DNA of 58,529 bases from Halanaerobium kushneri (GTDB lineage: Bacteria > Bacillota > Halanaerobiia > Halanaerobiales > Halanaerobiaceae): NCBI RefSeq assembly GCF_900156285.1, contig NZ_FTNC01000009.1, forward strand, positions 1 through 58,529, given 5' to 3'. Under the pieces are notes generated by a model that was not told the DNA's origin, searched no databases, and saw only the letters and a program-made list of their open reading frames with translations. Below are positions 44,826 through 53,590 of this stretch, in pieces (the first letter of the stretch is position 1; each line of letters begins with the position of its first letter). The translations under genes and the position numbers were made by a program.

Positions 44826-45731
44826 ATGTCCAAACGACTTTTAAGTTCAAATAGTTCCGAGCTTTTAAGTTACAATAAAGAAGAACTGCTGCAGTCTATA
44901 AAATTATCAGAAGGTAGAACTATTATCTCAGAGGTTATTGGTGAGGAGTCATTATTTAGAGATGTGAGTAATGCCGAGATAGCAGCAGCTTTTGGGGCAG
45001 ATATTTTACTTTTAAACTTATTTGATTTAAATAAACCCTATTTTAAAAATATTAAGCAGGGAAGTGCTAAAGAAATAGTAACTACCATAAAAAAATTATG
45101 TGGAAGACCTCTGGGTATCAATCTGGAACCAGTAAATAAGGGAGATAATCAGAAGGATGATTTTATAGAATTAAGTTCTGGACGAAAAGCAAGTTTGAAA
45201 AATATTGAGCTAGCAGTTAAAGCAGGTTTTAATATGATTACTTTTACCGGCAATCCATCAGTTGGGGTTAGCAATCAGGCAATAATTGAAGCGGTCAAAA
45301 TAGCAGATCAAAATTTTGGTGACCAGATAATAATAACTGCTGGTAAAATGCATATGGCAGGTATAGATGAGGAATATCTGGCTGCAAAATATATAGATTC
45401 ATTAATTTCAGCCGGTACAGATATAATTTTACTTCCTGCTGTGGGGACAGTACCCGGAATCGATTTGAATTCATTAAAAGAAATAATAAGATTGGTTCAT
45501 AACAGAGGGAAATTGGCTTTGACAGCAATTGGTACTTCTCAGGAAAGTTCAGATGCAGAGACAATTAGAGAAATTGCACTAATGAGTAAAATGGCTGGAG
45601 CTGATATCCAGCATATTGGTGATGCAGCTTACGGGGGAATAGCGCTACCAGAAAATATACTGACTTTATCCAAGACAATTAGGGGAAAACGTCACAGTTA
45701 TCGCAGGATGGCTCTATCGATCAATCGTTAA
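44826..45731 (+). CDS. TIM-barrel protein of DUF7916-like type next to the PTS gene
   Basis: The 301-residue protein resembles a family often found beside GlcNAc PTS genes and sometimes mislabelled as haloacid dehalogenase. Visible blocks are AAFGADILLLNLF, GRPLGINLEPV, AGFNMITFTGNPSVGV, LISAGTDIILLPAVGTVPG and GADIQHIGDAAYGGIALPEN, which suggest a beta/alpha barrel. An AGAGGGG site precedes the ATG. The reaction is unknown; a role in sugar-phosphate or amino-sugar breakdown is inferred from position. Confidence 0.6.
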   Translation: MSKRLLSSNSSELLSYNKEELLQSIKLSEGRTIISEVIGEESLFRDVSNAEIAAAFGADILLLNLFDLNKPYFKNIKQGSAKEIVTTIKKLCGRPLGINLEPVNKGDNQKDDFIELSSGRKASLKNIELAVKAGFNMITFTGNPSVGVSNQAIIEAVKIADQNFGDQIIITAGKMHMAGIDEEYLAAKYIDSLISAGTDIILLPAVGTVPGIDLNSLKEIIRLVHNRGKLALTAIGTSQESSDAETIREIALMSKMAGADIQHIGDAAYGGIALPENILTLSKTIRGKRHSYRRMALSINR

Positions 45732-45808
45732 AAAGATAAGTAAAGAGTTTATATATTGTTATCTAATAAATATTTACGAAATCGATTTACTTTTATTTTC
45801 AAAAAAAC

Positions 45809-45837
45809 TTGAAAAAGTTCATAAATACTGTTATCAT
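45809..45837 (+). promoter_or_regulatory. Promoter of the antiterminator gene
   Basis: TTGAAA (45809-45814), 17 nt and TATCAT (45832-45837) predict a start near 45844, just before a RAT element. Confidence 0.7.
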
Positions 45838-45857
45838 TAAAGAAATGAATAATTTAA

Positions 45858-45942
45858 AGAGTGTAACTGTTAAATCAGGCATAATCTGGGGAAGGATATC
45901 TTAACTTTTTGGAGAGGAAGCTATCTTTTTCTGGATTTTTTT
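45858..45942 (+). promoter_or_regulatory. RAT antiterminator / terminator switch before the licT-like gene
   Basis: The RAT-like hairpin (45858-45887) has the BglG/LicT pattern GTGTAACTG...CAGGCATAATCT. Its 3' part overlaps a terminator: 45883-45898 pairs with 45922-45937 over 16 bp (with G-U pairs), then a T run. If the antiterminator protein binds the RAT, the terminator cannot form, giving positive autoregulation. The remaining 300 nt before the gene holds only the promoter and this switch. Confidence 0.78.
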
Positions 45943-46035
45943 ATTAACAGTATAGCTAAAAGATAGAAATTGTTTTTGTGTTTTAGGTTTACCATTTTTA
46001 TTTTACCGATGTCCTGCAATTTTGAGGAGGTTTTT

Positions 46036-46899
46036 ATGGCTGCAGTTGAGAAACTTAAAATAAAAAAGATCTTTAATAATAATGTAATTCTGGCAGAAGA
46101 AATTTCTTCAAAAAGAGAGCTTATCTTAATCGGTAGAGGGATCGGGTTTTCCAGAAAAACTGGTGATGATTTTTTGAAATCAGAACTTGAAATTGATAAA
46201 GAATTTGCCCCAATTGAAGGAGAAAAAAGAGAAAATTATATTCAACTGTTAGAAGAAATAGATAGTCAGGTTATTGGAATAACTGAGGAAATAATTGCAA
46301 TGGTCAGCTCTAAATTAAATGAAGAGCTGGATCAGCATATCAGAATTGGTCTGGCTGATCATATTGCTTTTTCTCTAAAAAGAATTAAAGATGGGATAGA
46401 AGTCACCAATCCTTTTTTAGCTGAAACAAGGACATTATATAATCAGGAATACAGACTGGCGGAAAAAGCAGTGCAAATGATTGCTAATAGATTTGAGCTG
46501 GATATTCCTGAAAGCGAAGTCGGATTTATTACTCTGCATATTCATGGAGCCAGAAATGAAAGAGGAGTTTCTAAAACTTTAAAAAACACCTCTTTAATTA
46601 AAGAGCTGGTAACAGAGGTAGAAAATGAACTGGGTCAAAAATTAAGTTATGAAAGTCTCAATTATGCTAGATTAGTTAACCATCTCCGTTTTGCACTTGA
46701 AAGAATAGAAACTGATGTCTCAAATCCCAATCCACTTTTAAAAAATATTAAGGAAAATTTTGATTTTTCCTTTAAAGTTGCTGTAAAACTTGCTAAAATA
46801 ATAGAAGACAAGTTTAATTGTCAGGTACCGGAAAGTGAAAAAGGATATCTGGCTCTGCATTTGCATCGATTAAAAAGAGATTTAAATAACTCTCAATAG
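46036..46899 (+). CDS. BglG/LicT-family transcriptional antiterminator
   Basis: The 287-residue protein has an N-terminal CAT RNA-binding domain (KLKIKKIFNNNVILAEE, residues 6-22) and two PRD domains. The PRD phosphorylation histidines are in LADHIAFSLKR and FITLHIHGAR (PRD1), and LVNHLRFALER and YLALHLHRLKR (PRD2). The ATG at 46036 follows GAGGAGG; upstream in-frame codons lie in the leader. It controls RAT elements at 45858 and 46917. A GlcT-like role toward the downstream ptsG is likely. Confidence 0.92.
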   Translation: MAAVEKLKIKKIFNNNVILAEEISSKRELILIGRGIGFSRKTGDDFLKSELEIDKEFAPIEGEKRENYIQLLEEIDSQVIGITEEIIAMVSSKLNEELDQHIRIGLADHIAFSLKRIKDGIEVTNPFLAETRTLYNQEYRLAEKAVQMIANRFELDIPESEVGFITLHIHGARNERGVSKTLKNTSLIKELVTEVENELGQKLSYESLNYARLVNHLRFALERIETDVSNPNPLLKNIKENFDFSFKVAVKLAKIIEDKFNCQVPESEKGYLALHLHRLKRDLNNSQ

Positions 46900-46916
46900 A
46901 TATTAATAATTTAACT

Positions 46917-46999
46917 GGCGTGTTACTGTTCAATCAGGCAAAAGCCGATTAGATACTGAGACCATTTTATTGGTTTCGGATTATCTGATCGGCTTTTTT
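46917..46999 (+). promoter_or_regulatory. RAT antiterminator / terminator switch before the PtsG-like gene
   Basis: GGCGTGTTACTG...CAGGCAAAAGCC (46917-46946) is a RAT closely matching the one at 45858. Its 3' arm overlaps a terminator whose arms are around 46941-46949 (AAGCCGAT) and 46988-46999 (ATCGGCTTTTTT). The two RATs share the central TGT(T/A)ACTGTT(C/A)AATCAGGCA. Confidence 0.85.
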
Positions 47000-47058
47000 G
47001 CTTTTATATATATTTCATCTATAATACTTATAATTTTAAAAGGGAGGAAATTTTTTTA

Positions 47059-48480
47059 ATGAAAGGTTTTAAGAAATTACAAAAAATAGGTAAGGCACTA
47101 ATGACACCAGTTTCTGTTTTGCCTGCTGCAGGTATTTTAGTTGCTTTAGGTAGAATGCTTCAGGAACAGAATGGTCTGGCTGTTGATATTGGAGAGGTAA
47201 TGTTTAGTAGTGGAATTGCAATTTTTGAGCATTTACCACTGATTTTTGCTCTGGGCGTGGCTATAGGTTTTGCTGGAGATGCTGTAGCAGCTCTTGCAGC
47301 TGGAGTAGGATTTACAGTTTATGCTAAAGTGCTCACTGTTATGGCTGGAATAATTAATATTTCCGAAAGAACGGGTGGCAGTATTGAGGCAATTAATACA
47401 GGAGTTTTTGGTGGTATAGTTGTGGGAGTTATTGCTGCACAAATGTATAAAAAGTTTCATAGTACTGAGCTGCCTCCATATCTAGGATTTTTTGCCGGGA
47501 AAAGATTGGTTCCAATAGTAACTGCGGCAGGTTCTGTGCTGGCAGGAGTTGCTCTATCTTTTGTCTGGCCCCCAATTCAGATTCAAATTAATCAATTTGC
47601 CCGTTTTGCAATGAATTCCCCAATAGGGCCAGCATTATATGCTGCTGGTAAGAGAGCTTTAATACCTGTTGGTTTACATCATGTTTATTATCCACCTTTT
47701 TTATATGAATTTGGACGTTATACTACAGAAGCAGGCCAGGTATTAAGAGGAGAAACAGCCAGATTTTTTGCAGGTGATCCAACTGCCGGACGCTTTATGG
47801 CAGCTGAGTTTCCGTTAATGTTATTTGCGCTTCCAGCAGCCTGTCTGGCAATGTATTTGAGAGCTAAAAATAAAGTTAAAGTTGCTGGTATGCTAACAAC
47901 TGCTGCTATAACTTCATTTTTGACAGGAATAACTGAACCAATTGAGTTTTCATTTATTTTTGTAGCGCCACCTCTTTACTTATTTCATGTTGTTGGAGGT
48001 TTTATTTCTGGACTTTTAACCAATTTCTTTGATATTAGAATTGGTTATACTTTTTCTGCCAGTGCAATTGATTATGTTTTAAGTTTATCAAATCTGGGAA
48101 ATCCAATGATGTTTTGGCTGGTTGTTGGACCAATAATGGCAGTTTTATATTTTACTGTTTTTTATTTTACAATTCCTCTGTTCAACTTTGAGACACCCGG
48201 TCGTGGCAGTGATGCAGTCGAATCAGAAGATGCTGCTCCTATGGACAAGGATCAGCGAGCTGCAGATGTGCTGGCTGCTCTGGGAGGTAGTAAAAATTTA
48301 GAAAGTGTAGATGCCTGCATTACCAGACTAAGACTTGAAGTCATTGATAATTCTAATATTGATGAGAAGATGCTAAAACAATTAGGAGCGTCGGGTGTTA
48401 TGAAATCCGGCAGTAGTGTGCAGGTTGTATTTGGCCCTGAATCGGATGCATTAAAGGATAAAATAAAAAGAATAATGTAA
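47059..48480 (+). CDS. ptsG: PTS EIICB, glucose-type (PtsG-like)
   Basis: The 473-residue protein has an EIIC domain with ELPPYLGFFAGKRLVPI, GLHHVYYPPFLYEFG and GITEPIEFSFIFVAP, plus an EIIB domain with the phosphocysteine in VDACITRLRLEVID. Substrate (glucose or a related sugar) is inferred. Control by the RAT switch upstream and the adjacent antiterminator suggests sugar-dependent expression. It lacks an EIIA domain; a lone EIIA gene follows. Confidence 0.85.
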   Translation: MKGFKKLQKIGKALMTPVSVLPAAGILVALGRMLQEQNGLAVDIGEVMFSSGIAIFEHLPLIFALGVAIGFAGDAVAALAAGVGFTVYAKVLTVMAGIINISERTGGSIEAINTGVFGGIVVGVIAAQMYKKFHSTELPPYLGFFAGKRLVPIVTAAGSVLAGVALSFVWPPIQIQINQFARFAMNSPIGPALYAAGKRALIPVGLHHVYYPPFLYEFGRYTTEAGQVLRGETARFFAGDPTAGRFMAAEFPLMLFALPAACLAMYLRAKNKVKVAGMLTTAAITSFLTGITEPIEFSFIFVAPPLYLFHVVGGFISGLLTNFFDIRIGYTFSASAIDYVLSLSNLGNPMMFWLVVGPIMAVLYFTVFYFTIPLFNFETPGRGSDAVESEDAAPMDKDQRAADVLAALGGSKNLESVDACITRLRLEVIDNSNIDEKMLKQLGASGVMKSGSSVQVVFGPESDALKDKIKRIM

Positions 48481-48510
48481 AAAAATAGATTTTAATTAAT
48501 TTAAGTACTA

Positions 48511-48540
48511 TTGTAAAAGTAAAAGGAAATGTATTATAAT
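48511..48540 (+). promoter_or_regulatory. Promoter of the lone EIIA gene
   Basis: TTGTAA (48511-48516), 18 nt, TATAAT (48535-48540), 20 nt before the ATG. Confidence 0.6.
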
Positions 48541-48560
48541 AAATTAGAGGAGGAGATTAA

Positions 48561-49040
48561 ATGTTTAATATTTTTAAGAAAAAAGAGGAATATTTAGCAG
48601 CACCATTTGCAGGGGAAGTTAGTGATTTACAGCAAGTACCTGATGATGCCTTTGCCCAGAAAATGCTAGGAGATGGTTTTGCCATTACTCCAGAAGAAAA
48701 CGTTGTTAAAGCTCCCTGTGCTGGAGAGATTGTTCAGATTTTTTCTACAGGACATGCAGTAGGAATAAAAACTAAAAAGGGTCTGGAAGTTCTGGTTCAT
48801 ATTGGTATAGATACAGTTAAATTGGATGGAGAAGGTTTTAAAAAACTTGTAAAAAATGGTGACAAAGTTGATGTTGGTACTCCATTAATTGAAGTAGATT
48901 TAGATTTTATTAAAGAAAATGCTCCTTCGATTTCTACTCCTGTTATTATTACCAACATGGAAAAGGTTAAAAATATGGAAATTCTCAAAAAAGAAAAAGT
49001 TGAAGCTGGTACAAAAGTATTAAAAATTGAACTTGCTTAA
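48561..49040 (+). CDS. crr: PTS glucose-type EIIA
   Basis: The 159-residue EIIA has both family histidines: STGHAVGIKT and the phosphorylated His in VLVHIGIDTVKLDGEGF. It passes phosphate from HPr to EIIB domains of the two neighbouring EIICB proteins, which lack EIIA. A GGAGGAG site precedes the ATG. It has its own promoter and terminator. Confidence 0.94.
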   Translation: MFNIFKKKEEYLAAPFAGEVSDLQQVPDDAFAQKMLGDGFAITPEENVVKAPCAGEIVQIFSTGHAVGIKTKKGLEVLVHIGIDTVKLDGEGFKKLVKNGDKVDVGTPLIEVDLDFIKENAPSISTPVIITNMEKVKNMEILKKEKVEAGTKVLKIELA

Positions 49041-49071
49041 CTTAATCTTTAAAGTAAATAAATATATTAAT

Positions 49072-49108
49072 GGGGATAGCTGTTTTGTTATGCAGTTATC
49101 CCCTTTTT
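49072..49108 (+). terminator. Terminator after the EIIA gene
   Basis: GGGGATAGCTG and CAGTTATCCCC pair with one G-T pair around a 10-nt loop, followed by five T. Confidence 0.9.
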
Positions 49109-49123
49109 ATCTTTAATTAAATT

Positions 49124-49132
49124 TGATATAAT
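49124..49132 (+). promoter_or_regulatory. Extended -10 promoter of proBAC
   Basis: TGATATAAT (49124-49132) is an extended -10 element about 55 nt before proB. No good -35 is seen. Confidence 0.5.
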
Positions 49133-49187
49133 AAATTAAGATGTTTTTTAATATTTAAATTCTGATCAGAGACAGGATGATTTAATA

Positions 49188-50324
49188 ATGAAATTTAAAA
49201 GAATTGTAGTTAAAGTAGGAAGTAGTAGTTTAACAAATCAGAATGGAAAATTAAATTTTACCCAGCTGGATGCTTTGAGCCGGCAGCTGGTTGATCTTAA
49301 AAACCAGGGCAGAGAAATGATACTGGTTAGTTCGGGAGCAGTCGCAGCTGGTATGGGAGAGCTTGGTTATGCAAAAAAACCGGGGTCTATTCCTGAACAG
49401 CAGGCCTGTGCAGCTGTAGGACAGGGGCTTCTCGTGGGTATCTATAATAAATTTTTTAGAGAATATGGTGCGAATTCTGCTCAAATTTTGCTAACTTCAA
49501 GTGATCTGGAGAACAGAAATCGTTACCTGAATGCCTTTAATACTCTAAAGACTTTAATTGATCATGGCGTAATTCCTGTAATTAACGAAAATGACACTGT
49601 TGTTACAAATGAGATAAAGGTTGGAGACAATGATACTCTGGCAGCAAGAGTAGCCGGGCTGGTAGAAGCAGATTTACTAATTAATTTATCTGATGTTGAT
49701 GGTCTCTATAATGGTGATCCGGCTGATAATAGAGATAATATCCAACTTATTTCTAAAGTTGAAAATATAACAACTGAAATAGAAAAAATGGCTGGAGGTA
49801 AGGGCAGTGCAGTGGGCACGGGAGGTATGGAAACAAAAATTGAAGCTGCAAAAATTGCTGTCAACTCTGGGGTGCAAATGATAATTGGATCTGGCAAAGA
49901 AAAAAACTCTCTTTTAAAGATTGTTGAAATGGCGGAGAATAGTCAGTTTAATCTTGGAACTACATTTCTGACTGCTGAGGAAAGATTATCCAAAAGAAAA
50001 CAGTGGTTAAATTTTAATTTACCACCTCTTGGGAAAATTGTGGTTGATCGTGGAGCAGCAGAAGCTCTGGTCAAAAGAGGCAAAAGTTTACTTCCGGGTG
50101 GGATTATTGAAGTTGAGGGGGAGTTTAATAGTGGTGATCCAGTAACTATCAGTGACGGAAACCGGGCAATTGGAAAAGGTATTGTTAACTATAATTCTGA
50201 TGAAATTAAAAGAATTAAAGGTTCCCATTCAAATGAAATAGAAAAAATTCTTGGATATTTTAATAAAAGTGAGGTTATTCATAGGGACAACATGGTTATA
50301 GGAGGAGATAAAAATGAGTATTAG
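49188..50324 (+). CDS. proB: Glutamate 5-kinase with PUA domain
   Basis: The 378-residue enzyme phosphorylates glutamate in the first step of proline synthesis. The kinase domain shows VVKVGSSSLT at the start, VSSGAVAAGM and INENDTVVTNEI; a C-terminal PUA domain (from about residue 280, GKIVVDRGAAEALVKRGKSLLPGGI) completes it. proA overlaps by 11 nt. Proline can also act as an osmolyte, relevant for a salt-loving host. Confidence 0.96.
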   Translation: MKFKRIVVKVGSSSLTNQNGKLNFTQLDALSRQLVDLKNQGREMILVSSGAVAAGMGELGYAKKPGSIPEQQACAAVGQGLLVGIYNKFFREYGANSAQILLTSSDLENRNRYLNAFNTLKTLIDHGVIPVINENDTVVTNEIKVGDNDTLAARVAGLVEADLLINLSDVDGLYNGDPADNRDNIQLISKVENITTEIEKMAGGKGSAVGTGGMETKIEAAKIAVNSGVQMIIGSGKEKNSLLKIVEMAENSQFNLGTTFLTAEERLSKRKQWLNFNLPPLGKIVVDRGAAEALVKRGKSLLPGGIIEVEGEFNSGDPVTISDGNRAIGKGIVNYNSDEIKRIKGSHSNEIEKILGYFNKSEVIHRDNMVIGGDKNEY

Positions 50325-51570
50325 AGAAGAATTAATTTCACAGGCAGATTCCGCAAAAAAAGCAGCCAGAAAGCTGGCTCAGGCAGGAAGCAGCGAGAAA
50401 AATAAGGCTTTACAGATGATTGCTGATAAGCTGCTGGAGAGACAGGCTGAGATTTTAGAAATCAATGAAAAAGATATGCAAAAGGGTAGAGAGAATGGTT
50501 TAAGTAGAGCTTTACTTGATCGACTTAAGTTAACAGAAGCAAGAATTAAAGGGATGGCCCAGGGGTTAAGAGAAGTAGCTGCTCAGGAAGATCCAATTGG
50601 AGAAGTTCCCGGTATGTGGAAAAGACCAAACGGACTGCAAATAGGTAAAATTAGGGTCCCCCTAGGTGTGATTGGTATTATTTATGAGGCAAGACCAAAT
50701 GTTACAGTCGATGTAGCCGGTCTTTGTCTAAAGTCAGGAAATACGGTTATTTTACGTGGGGGTTCAAATGCCTTTAATTCCAACCAAATCTTAACTAACA
50801 TTATTCAGGATGGTTTAAGGGAAGCTGCCCTGCCTAAAGAAGCTGTTCAGCTGATATCAACTACAGATCGGAAAGCAGTAGATATTCTATTTACCCTAAA
50901 TGATTATTTAGATGTTTTAATTCCCCGTGGAGGAGCTGGATTAATTCAAAAGGTTGTTAACGAATCTAAGGTGCCTGTAATCGAAACAGGGGTAGGTAAC
51001 TGCCATGTTTATGTAAATAAAGATGCGGATTTAACCAAGGCTAAAAAAATTGTTTTTAATGCTAAATATTCCAGGCCTGCTGTTTGTAATGCAGCAGAAA
51101 GTTTGCTGGTTGACCAAAAAGTTGCAGAGGAATTTTTACCAGAGATGGCCCGGATCTTTGCTGAAAGTGATGTAGAATTAAGAGGATGTGAGCAGACTCA
51201 AAAAATTGTTCCTGGTGTTACACCGGCTACTGAAGAAGATTATGCGACCGAGTTTTTAGACTATATAATGTCAGTTAAAGTTGTAGCAGATTATGAGGAA
51301 GCTGTGGAACACATTTACCAGTACGGAACCAAACATTCGGAAGCAATAGTTACAGAAAATTATACTACAGCCAGAGCATTTTTAGATGATATTGATGCAG
51401 CGGCAGTTTATGTAAATGCCTCAACTCGCTTTACTGATGGTGGTCAATTTGGGCTGGGGGCTGAAACAGGAATTAGTACTCAAAAACTGCATGCAAGAGG
51501 ACCAATGGGCCTGAAAGAATTAACAACTACTAAGTATATTATTATGGGAAGTGGACAGATTAGAGAGTAA
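50314..51570 (+). CDS. proA: Glutamate-5-semialdehyde dehydrogenase
   Basis: The 418-residue enzyme reduces glutamyl-5-phosphate. It carries the catalytic Cys in KYSRPAVCNAAESLLV, plus YEARPNVTVDVAGLCLKSGN and FTDGGQFGLGAETGISTQKLHARGP split over the C-terminus. The ATG lies inside the proB end, after an AGGAGG site. Confidence 0.96.
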   Translation: MSIREELISQADSAKKAARKLAQAGSSEKNKALQMIADKLLERQAEILEINEKDMQKGRENGLSRALLDRLKLTEARIKGMAQGLREVAAQEDPIGEVPGMWKRPNGLQIGKIRVPLGVIGIIYEARPNVTVDVAGLCLKSGNTVILRGGSNAFNSNQILTNIIQDGLREAALPKEAVQLISTTDRKAVDILFTLNDYLDVLIPRGGAGLIQKVVNESKVPVIETGVGNCHVYVNKDADLTKAKKIVFNAKYSRPAVCNAAESLLVDQKVAEEFLPEMARIFAESDVELRGCEQTQKIVPGVTPATEEDYATEFLDYIMSVKVVADYEEAVEHIYQYGTKHSEAIVTENYTTARAFLDDIDAAAVYVNASTRFTDGGQFGLGAETGISTQKLHARGPMGLKELTTTKYIIMGSGQIRE

Positions 51571-51589
51571 GCTGGGGGAGGACTTATAA

Positions 51590-52393
51590 ATGAAATTAGC
51601 AATTATTGGTCTGGGGAATATGGGTAAGGCTATTTTAAATGGAATTTTAAAACAGAAGCTGATAAAACCTGAAAATATTATAGCAGCAGATAAAAAATTT
51701 GCTGATCCGGATTTTGAAAATACAGATGAATATGCCAGTGTAACTGTTACCGCTGATAACTGTCTTGCTGCTCAAGAAGCTGACTATATTATTCTGGCAG
51801 TAAAACCTCAGATCATTAATTTAGTTCTGGAAGATATCAAAAAAGTGGCGGCAGCCAAGGTTGTTATTTCAATTGCAGCTGGAGTAAAAACAGAACTGTT
51901 AGCAAAATATTTTGGTTCCAGAGCTAAAATTGTACGGGTAATGCCAAATACTCCAGCTTTAGTTGCTGCAGGAATGAGTGCAATTTACTACAGTCCAGCT
52001 GTGGAAGCAGACGAAAAAGCATTTGTAGATCAAATATTTAACTCTCTGGGGAAAACAGTTAAGGTTAAGGAAAGTGAAATGGATGCAGTTACCGGTCTAA
52101 GTGGTAGTGGACCGGCATTTGTCTATATTTTTATAGAGGCACTGTCTGATGCAGGGGTTTTAAAAGGTCTTGATCGGAAAAAGGCCCTTAAACTTGCAGC
52201 TCAGACGGTTAAGGGAGGGGCAGAAATGGTATTAAGTTCAGGTAAACATCCTGCTGAACTTAAAGATATGGTCTGTTCTCCTGCAGGTACTACAATTACT
52301 GGAGTAGCCACCCTGGAAGAACAGGGATTTAGATCTTCTGTAGTTCAGGCTGTTAAAACAGCAGCAGAGCGTTCAGAGGAGCTGGGAAAATAA
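51590..52393 (+). CDS. proC: Pyrroline-5-carboxylate reductase
   Basis: The 267-residue enzyme completes proline synthesis. The N-terminal NAD(P) fold has IIGLGNMGKAILNG, then VMPNTPALVAAGMSA, and the C-terminal dimer domain has GLSGSGPAFVYIF and CSPAGTTITGVATLEE. proB, proA and proC form a full proline operon here, with tsaE directly abutting. Confidence 0.96.
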   Translation: MKLAIIGLGNMGKAILNGILKQKLIKPENIIAADKKFADPDFENTDEYASVTVTADNCLAAQEADYIILAVKPQIINLVLEDIKKVAAAKVVISIAAGVKTELLAKYFGSRAKIVRVMPNTPALVAAGMSAIYYSPAVEADEKAFVDQIFNSLGKTVKVKESEMDAVTGLSGSGPAFVYIFIEALSDAGVLKGLDRKKALKLAAQTVKGGAEMVLSSGKHPAELKDMVCSPAGTTITGVATLEEQGFRSSVVQAVKTAAERSEELGK

Positions 52394-52867
52394 ATGGATA
52401 ATAGTAGTTATTCAATTATTACCAATTCACCAGCAGAAACTGCAAAATTTGGCCGGGACCTGGCCCAATTTCTTGAGGTGCCTGCCCTAATTTTACTTAA
52501 AGGTGAGCTTGGTACCGGTAAGACTTTAATTATTAAAGCAGCAGCAGCTGCTTCTGGTTATCAGGGGAATGTAACAAGCCCAACTTTTAATCTGATTCAG
52601 GAATATTCCGGTGAGCAGGAGATTATTCATATGGATCTTTATCGCCTTGATAGAACAGAAGAGCTTTTAGAAATTGGATTTGAAGACTATTTAACTAGAG
52701 AAGCTTTAATTTTTATTGAATGGCCGGAACTTGCACTTCCACTGCTGCCGGCTGACTTTCTTTTTATAAATATAGAAAAAATATCTGCTCAAAAGCGAAA
52801 GATTACTGTTTATGCTGAAGGAAAACGAAGTAGTTTATTAATAGAAAGGTTGAATCAAAAATGTTAA
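52394..52867 (+). CDS. tsaE: tRNA t6A modification ATPase TsaE
   Basis: The 157-residue protein has a Walker A GELGTGKT near residue 38 and TSPTFNLIQEY plus HMDLYRL, typical of TsaE. It works with TsaB and TsaD to attach threonylcarbamoyl to A37 of tRNA. It follows proC without a gap and overlaps tsaB by 7 nt. Confidence 0.95.
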   Translation: MDNSSYSIITNSPAETAKFGRDLAQFLEVPALILLKGELGTGKTLIIKAAAAASGYQGNVTSPTFNLIQEYSGEQEIIHMDLYRLDRTEELLEIGFEDYLTREALIFIEWPELALPLLPADFLFINIEKISAQKRKITVYAEGKRSSLLIERLNQKC

Positions 52868-53574
52868 CTCTGGCAATTGATACTTCAACAGATAATTTGG
52901 GACTTGCTCTAATGGAATCTGGGCAGCTCAGAGGAGAATATAATTTAAGTTTAAAGAGGCAGCACAGCGAAAAATTGCTACCTTTGATAGAACAGATTTT
53001 TGAGCTCTTGGGAATTCAGCCCCGGGAACTTAACGGGGTTGCTGTAGCAACAGGTCCTGGTTCTTTTACAGGTCTTAGAATAGGTATTACTACAGCAAAA
53101 TTACTGGGAAGAATATTTTCTATACCTGTAAAAGGTATATCGACTCTTGAAATCATGGCAGCCGGAATAGCTGAACCTTATTTATTACCTCTAATTGATG
53201 CCCGAAGAAAAAGAGTTTATTGTTCTTTTTATCAAAATTTACGGACTGCAAACGACAATTTTTTAAAAGAAATTTATCAACCTACAGCTATCAGTATTGC
53301 CGAATTACCAGAATTACTTAGTAATTATAAAGAAAAAGAAATTACATTAATTGGCGAAAAGAAGAAAGAAGTTAGGCGAGTTTTAGAAGCCAATGCATTT
53401 TCAACCAGACTTGCTGAGGCTGAATCTGATCTACCAAGGGCTGCAGTTTTAGCAAGGTTGGGAGAAAATTATTTTAAGACGGGACAGAGAGATGATATTT
53501 ATCAGCTTAAACCCGCTTATTTAAAAAAACCACAGGCAGAAATTAACTGGCAGCAGAAATATGGAAATAATTAA
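52861..53574 (+). CDS. tsaB: tRNA t6A modification protein TsaB
   Basis: The 237-residue protein has the TsaB ASKHA-fold N-terminus (LAIDTSTDNLGLAL), GVAVATGPGSFTGLRIGITTAKLL and YLLPLIDARRKRVYC. It lacks the TsaD metal motif, as expected of the partner subunit. It lies between tsaE and tsaD. Confidence 0.95.
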   Translation: MLTLAIDTSTDNLGLALMESGQLRGEYNLSLKRQHSEKLLPLIEQIFELLGIQPRELNGVAVATGPGSFTGLRIGITTAKLLGRIFSIPVKGISTLEIMAAGIAEPYLLPLIDARRKRVYCSFYQNLRTANDNFLKEIYQPTAISIAELPELLSNYKEKEITLIGEKKKEVRRVLEANAFSTRLAEAESDLPRAAVLARLGENYFKTGQRDDIYQLKPAYLKKPQAEINWQQKYGNN

Positions 53575-53590
53575 TATGGGAGTGGGAAAG

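Noticed and set aside
45970..46035. Longer start of the antiterminator gene
   Set aside because: The extra residues are not like a CAT domain and the GAGGAGG site lies just before 46036.
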